Source: Alphaproteobacteria bacterium
Lineage (GTDB): Bacteria > Pseudomonadota > Alphaproteobacteria > UBA8366
Length of the DNA: 10,092 nucleotides
Assembly: GCA_018665505.1 (NCBI GenBank)
Contig: JABJCS010000812.1
Coordinates: 1-10,092 of the forward strand
Direction: 5' to 3'
Shown here: piece after piece, positions 6,793-10,092 of the stretch
Layout: each line of letters starts with the position of its first letter
How positions within the stretch are numbered: position 1 is the stretch's first letter
The notes under the pieces: generated by a model
Told to the model about the DNA's origin: nothing
The model's input: the letters and a program-made list of their open reading frames with translations, nothing else
Database searches by the model: none
Position numbers and translations under genes: made by a program

Positions 6793-7959
6793 TTGGGCAC
6801 CGCAGACAACGCCAGCGTCGAGTTTATCCGAAAACTCATCAGCTTCGACACCACGAGCCGTAACTCGAATATGGAGCTGATCCATTACATCCGGGATTAC
6901 CTGAAATCCCTTGGTGTCGACTCCTTATTGGTCGAGGACGAGACCGGCACAAAGGCCAATCTCTACGCGACGCTCGGGCCTAAGGATAAACCAGGTATTA
7001 TGCTGTCCGGCCATACCGACACAGTGCCCGTCGACGGCCAGGAATGGGACAGCGACCCTTTCACCCTGACCGAAAGAGACGACAAGCTGTTCGCGCGCGG
7101 CACCTGCGACATGAAAAGCTTTATCGGCATCTGCCTCGCCTATGCGCCGAAGTTTCTCGAGCGCGGCCTCGACATCCCGATCCATTTCGCCTTCAGCCAC
7201 GACGAGGAAGTCGGCTGTCTTGGCGTTCGCAGCCTGATCGAGAAGTTCGCGGATATCAAACCAACTCCCATGATGGGCATCGTCGGTGAGCCAACCAGCA
7301 TGCAGGTCATCATCGGCCACAAGGGCAAGCTCAGCTACAAGTGCCGGGTGCGGGGCTTCGAGGCGCATTCGAGCTTGGCACCCACCGGCGTCAATGCGGT
7401 TGAGTACGCGGCGGAAATGATCGCCTATCTTAAGGGCATGGCGCGGCGTGTCCAGAAGGAAGGTCCTTTCGACGACCTCTACGACGTCCAACATTCGACC
7501 GTGCATACGGGCACCGTGCATGGGGGCACCGCCCTCAATATCGTGCCGAAGGATTGTACCTTCGAGTTCGAATTCCGCTGCATCGGCTCGGACGACCCGA
7601 AAGTGTATTTCGCCGAGATCGAACGCTATGCGCGCGAGACCTTAGAGCCCGAAATGCAGGCCATCGACCCGGCCAGCAGTATCGAGTTCGAGGAGTTGAG
7701 CGCCATCGATGGATTGGACATGGACCCCGGCGAGGAAGTGGTCACGCTGGCCAAGACCCTGGCCGGTCGCAACGACCACGCCAAGGTCGCGTTTGGCACC
7801 GAAGCGGGCTTGTTCCAGCAACAAGTCGGCATCCCAACCGTCGTCTGCGGCCCCGGCAGTATCAACCAGGCGCACAAGCCGAACGAATACCTCGCCTTAG
7901 AGCAGCTCGATCGCGCCCACGTGTTCTTCGACAAACTGATGGACCACGTCTGCAAGTAA
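6793..7959 (+). CDS. ArgE/acetylornithine deacetylase-type M20 metallo-deacylase
   Basis: A 388-aa cytoplasmic dinuclear zinc amidohydrolase of the M20 family, ArgE branch, which removes N-acyl groups from amino acids such as N-acetylornithine. Motifs in order: SGHTDTVPV with metal ligand H74 and D76, RGTCDMKSF with bridging D106, SHDEEVGCLG with catalytic E138 and ligand E139, GEPTSM with E166, the dimerisation-domain segment FEAHSSLAPTGVNA, and the C-terminal ligand H361 in INQAHKPNEY. Translation starts at a TTG at 6793 preceded by AGGGGGA with 5-nt spacing; no better upstream start is visible. The stop codon overlaps the next gene's ATG by one base (TAATG). Many alphaproteobacteria recycle the acetyl group with ArgJ, so a catabolic N-acyl amino acid deacylase is as likely as arginine synthesis. 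I leave the symbol blank for that reason. Confidence 0.92.
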   Translation: MGTADNASVEFIRKLISFDTTSRNSNMELIHYIRDYLKSLGVDSLLVEDETGTKANLYATLGPKDKPGIMLSGHTDTVPVDGQEWDSDPFTLTERDDKLFARGTCDMKSFIGICLAYAPKFLERGLDIPIHFAFSHDEEVGCLGVRSLIEKFADIKPTPMMGIVGEPTSMQVIIGHKGKLSYKCRVRGFEAHSSLAPTGVNAVEYAAEMIAYLKGMARRVQKEGPFDDLYDVQHSTVHTGTVHGGTALNIVPKDCTFEFEFRCIGSDDPKVYFAEIERYARETLEPEMQAIDPASSIEFEELSAIDGLDMDPGEEVVTLAKTLAGRNDHAKVAFGTEAGLFQQQVGIPTVVCGPGSINQAHKPNEYLALEQLDRAHVFFDKLMDHVCK

Positions 7960-8918
7960 TGTCGGCCACGTTCTCTTCTCTCCCGGCCACGGCGGCCGAG
8001 CGTTTTGATGTGCCCGTCGAGGACGGTGTCACCATCGCCGCCTATGAGCTGCGTGACGGATCGGCAAACGCCCCGGTCCTGATCTGGGGCCACGCCAACG
8101 GCTTTGGCGCCGGGAGTTATCTGCCCTTCCTGCAACGGCTTGCGACCCGCTTCCGGGTCTTTGCCTACGATGCGCGTGGCCAGGGCGATTCGAGCGCCCC
8201 GCCGGAGCCCTATCCAAGCACGATCTGCTTCGACCGTTTCGCGCGCGATCTGGAGACAATTGTCTACCGGGTGCAAGCGCGCGCACCCGAAGCACCGCTC
8301 TATTACGGCGGCCACTCGTTCTCCGCCGCCGCCATGTTTCATCTTGGCGGTAACTTCGGCTTCGCACCGTGGCACGCGGTGACCACTTTCGACGCAACGC
8401 TGCGCCCCTCCGACCGTGACGACCTAAGGCAGATATCCAAGGCCCGCAGCACCCCCCTGGCGGAGATGACCTTGCGACGGCGCCAGTATTTCGAGACCCC
8501 GGCCGATTACGCCGCCGCCATGGCGCGCCCGAAGGCATTCGGTTATTTCGCGCCGGAGATGCTGGACGCGCTCTGCCAAGCCACGCTTCGGCCGCGGCGT
8601 GATGGCGTGGAGGGCTACGAGCTTTCCTGCCCGCCGGTCATCGAGGCCGCCACGTATAACTCGGTCGCCGCGACCACCGCTCCCTATGAGGGCTTGAAAG
8701 ATTTCCCGGCCCCGGCCCACCTGATCGCCGCCGACCCGGCGGTGCCCAACAGCAATTGGATCGCTGAGGTTCAATCCGATGTCGCCCGACATCTGCCGGA
8801 TGCGCGGGTCACGACGATGACGGGTGCGGGCCACCTCATGCCGTTCGAGCGCCCCGATGAATGTGCCGAGATCGTGCTGGCGATGCTTTCCGATACCGCC
8901 TACGCCGCCGCTGAATAA
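7959..8918 (+). CDS. Alpha/beta hydrolase with a GHSFS nucleophile elbow
   Basis: A 319-aa cytoplasmic alpha/beta hydrolase. The oxyanion-hole loop is GHANGFGAGSY (44-54), followed by YDARGQGDS (70-78). The nucleophile elbow is YYGGHSFSA with S120, where the second Gly of G-x-S-x-G is replaced by Ser. The acid is probably D259 in LIAADPAVP, and the catalytic His is H292 in GAGHLMPFERPDE. A helical cap lies between about 150 and 245. The reaction could be ester, lactone or amide hydrolysis; the substrate is unknown. The ATG at 7959 overlaps the deacylase stop (TAATG), indicating translational coupling and a joint role. The frame stays open far upstream inside the deacylase gene, but that part is Arg/Pro-rich shadow translation. 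The 3' end overlaps the dioxygenase gene by 19 bp, tail to tail. Confidence 0.92.
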   Translation: MSATFSSLPATAAERFDVPVEDGVTIAAYELRDGSANAPVLIWGHANGFGAGSYLPFLQRLATRFRVFAYDARGQGDSSAPPEPYPSTICFDRFARDLETIVYRVQARAPEAPLYYGGHSFSAAAMFHLGGNFGFAPWHAVTTFDATLRPSDRDDLRQISKARSTPLAEMTLRRRQYFETPADYAAAMARPKAFGYFAPEMLDALCQATLRPRRDGVEGYELSCPPVIEAATYNSVAATTAPYEGLKDFPAPAHLIAADPAVPNSNWIAEVQSDVARHLPDARVTTMTGAGHLMPFERPDECAEIVLAMLSDTAYAAAE

Positions 8919-9799
8919 GCCTCAATCGGGCAGCTGCCGACGGTGCAGCGGATCATGATGCGGCGCTCGTCGAGCGGATAATCCATCCGCCCCGAATGGA
9001 AGACGCCGCCCCTATTTTCCCACATGATCGTGTCGCCCACCCGCCATTCGTGCTCCCAATACCCGCCGGTGGTCCCGGCCTGATGGATCGCCTCGAACAG
9101 GGTCTCCAGAATGTCCTCGCTCTCGGCCTCGGACACATCCATGACCCGCACGGTCTGCAGCGGATTGGCGTAGATTGCCGGGCGACGGCTCACCGGATGG
9201 CGGCAGATGATGGGGTGGAAGACGGTCTCGCGGTCGCGCGCCTCCGGTGGCAGTTTGCCGGTCAGGGTCTGGGTCTGCGAATTCCTACTGTTACGCCCGA
9301 GCGCGTATTCGCCCATCAACCCCTCAAGCCGCCCCTTAAACCCGTCTGGCAGGCTCTCATAAGCCCGGTAGCCGCTGGCGAAACACGTATTACCGCCCGA
9401 AGAGGGCACTTCCAGCGCATGAACCGTGGTCGCAACGGCGGGCACGATCTCGTAGGAGGTGTCCGAATGCCAACCATATTTAAGGTCGCGGGTAACACCC
9501 CGGCTCGCCCCCACCTCATCGAACTTACCGTCGGCATCGACATTGCGGTTGTAGACGATTTCGGGAATCTCGGGATGCTGAAAGGCCTTTTGAATATGCA
9601 CCCGCAGCGGCCCGAACTGTGCCGAGAAATCCGCGAATTGCCGATCGGTCAACTTCTGTCCCCGAAACACCAGAACGGTGCGATCGACAAACGCCGCCTC
9701 GACGGCGGCGATCTCCGGTGCCGAGAGTGGTTTTGAGATATCAATCCCGGTGATTTCCGCCCCGATATCGCCGCCCGATGAATGCACTTCGACGCTCAT
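8900..9799 (-). CDS. TauD/TfdA-family Fe(II)/2-oxoglutarate-dependent dioxygenase
   Basis: A 299-aa non-haem iron oxygenase of the family that includes taurine and 2,4-D dioxygenases, coupling 2-oxoglutarate decarboxylation to hydroxylation of a small substrate. The iron triad is visible: H111 and D113 in KYGWHSDTSY and H268 in WENRGGVFHSGRMDYP. Arginines in DERRIMIRCTV, 11-16 residues after the distal His, match those that bind 2-oxoglutarate. The family N-terminus GAEITGIDISKPLS and VLVFRGQKL is intact. The start is the ATG at 9799, behind GGAGGAGGAAGAC; an in-frame start at 9832 would add 11 residues upstream of that Shine-Dalgarno. It converges on the hydrolase gene, so it has its own promoter to the right, where palindromes and direct repeats cluster. 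The substrate is unknown. Confidence 0.93.
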   Translation of the reverse strand: MSVEVHSSGGDIGAEITGIDISKPLSAPEIAAVEAAFVDRTVLVFRGQKLTDRQFADFSAQFGPLRVHIQKAFQHPEIPEIVYNRNVDADGKFDEVGASRGVTRDLKYGWHSDTSYEIVPAVATTVHALEVPSSGGNTCFASGYRAYESLPDGFKGRLEGLMGEYALGRNSRNSQTQTLTGKLPPEARDRETVFHPIICRHPVSRRPAIYANPLQTVRVMDVSEAESEDILETLFEAIHQAGTTGGYWEHEWRVGDTIMWENRGGVFHSGRMDYPLDERRIMIRCTVGSCPIEAYSAAA

Positions 9800-10040
9800 G
9801 TCTTCCTCCTCCACGATTCCGTCCCTCTCCAACGACGTAACGGGAGTGACGCCAGGGTCAATCCGCGCCGAGCGCCGCGGCCATACACAAAAAAGCGCGA
9901 AACAACCCCATACACAGTATTACAATACCGCTGATTCACCCGTACAGAGCTGCTCTGTAAGAATGTGGTGCCTGTTTACAAGTCAAAGAACGGGCCGGAC
10001 CGTATCACATATTAGACAATTTGTCACCAACCTCTTCCCC
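9800..10040. promoter_or_regulatory. Upstream region of the dioxygenase gene, rich in repeats
   Basis: No gene is visible in these 241 bp. Going away from the dioxygenase there are: a 9-bp direct repeat CCATACACA (9881-9889 and 9908-9916, 27 bp apart; TGTGTATGG in the gene's direction); GTATT-AC-AATAC (9917-9928); the odd palindrome TACAGAGC-T-GCTCTGTA (9943-9959); and GACAA-T-TTGTC (10015-10025). No strong -35/-10 pair stands out, but the density of symmetric sites suggests regulator binding, either for this gene or for a divergent gene beyond the window. Confidence 0.4.
9943..9959. repeat. 17-bp perfect odd palindrome
   Basis: TACAGAGCTGCTCTGTA has 8-bp arms around a single central T. The one-base centre suits a dimeric repressor site (GntR or TetR type, for example) better than an RNA hairpin. 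It lies 144 bp upstream of the dioxygenase ATG. Confidence 0.5.
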
Positions 10041-10092
10041 GTCATTCCCGCGAAGGCGGGAATCCATACTGTATCGCAGCGAACTGGATTCT
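10041..10092. repeat. REP/MITE-like element, cut by the window edge
   Basis: The segment starting GTCATTCCCGC is of the type widely dispersed in proteobacterial intergenic regions. ATTCCCGC (10044-10051) and GCGGGAAT (10056-10063) form an 8-bp stem with a GAAG loop. GAATCCA (10060-10066) is then mirrored by TGGATTC (10085-10091), which looks like the beginning of an opposite-facing copy continuing past the end of the window. Confidence 0.6.

Noticed and set aside
7554..7958. Long upstream extension of the alpha/beta hydrolase frame
   Set aside because: It lies wholly inside the ArgE-type coding sequence and reads as Arg/Pro-rich shadow translation; the coupled ATG at 7959 gives a normal N-terminus.
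8029..8538. 170-codon antisense frame within the hydrolase gene, and similar antisense frames over the deacylase and dioxygenase genes
   Set aside because: Arg/Ser/Pro/Gly-rich composition typical of frames opposite GC-rich genes, with no recognisable domain and no independent ribosome binding site.

Overview
This window reads as chromosomal DNA of an alphaproteobacterium, most likely a Rhodospirillales-type lineage. That placement is inferred from protein style (the MoaA, NadK, LysR and NTF2-like sequences resemble alphaproteobacterial family members as I recall them) and from the moderately high GC content; no search was run. I see no phage, transposase, tRNA, rRNA or CRISPR array. The only repeat of mobile character is a REP/MITE-like inverted repeat at the extreme right edge.

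Left block (1-3.5 kb), housekeeping and cofactor genes: after about 310 bp without a recognisable gene comes moaA (+, first step of molybdenum cofactor synthesis). It converges on a two-gene minus-strand unit: a small exported protein of unknown function followed 14 bp later by an NTF2/SnoaL-fold protein. A 94-bp divergent spacer with a good sigma70-like promoter leads into nadK (+, NAD kinase). The 3' end of nadK overlaps by 90 bp, antisense, a minus-strand gene for a single-domain STAS protein (anti-sigma factor antagonist type).

Middle block (3.5-5.7 kb, minus strand): an N-formylglutamate amidohydrolase family enzyme and a threonine-synthase-like fold-type II PLP enzyme.

Right block (5.7-9.8 kb): a LysR-type regulator diverges from the PLP enzyme. 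The 127-bp spacer holds a textbook LysR box (GATAT-N11-ATATC). The start of the lysR gene is broken or non-canonical: its reading frame has no ATG/GTG/TTG before the helix-turn-helix, and a single missing A would account for this. Downstream of it lie an ArgE/M20 metallo-deacylase (TTG start) and a translationally coupled alpha/beta hydrolase (TAATG junction). The hydrolase converges with a 19-bp overlap on a TauD/TfdA-family Fe(II)/2-oxoglutarate dioxygenase. Upstream of the dioxygenase is a dense set of palindromes and direct repeats that looks like a regulatory region.

The right half looks like a catabolic or amino-acid-derivative island under LysR control: a deacylase, a hydrolase, a PLP lyase or synthase and an oxygenase, next to an N-formyl amino acid hydrolase. 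The substrate cannot be read from sequence. No clearly unprecedented system is visible. The points most worth following are the lysR start defect with its operators, the nadK/STAS antisense overlap, the exported protein beside moaA, and the tauD upstream region.
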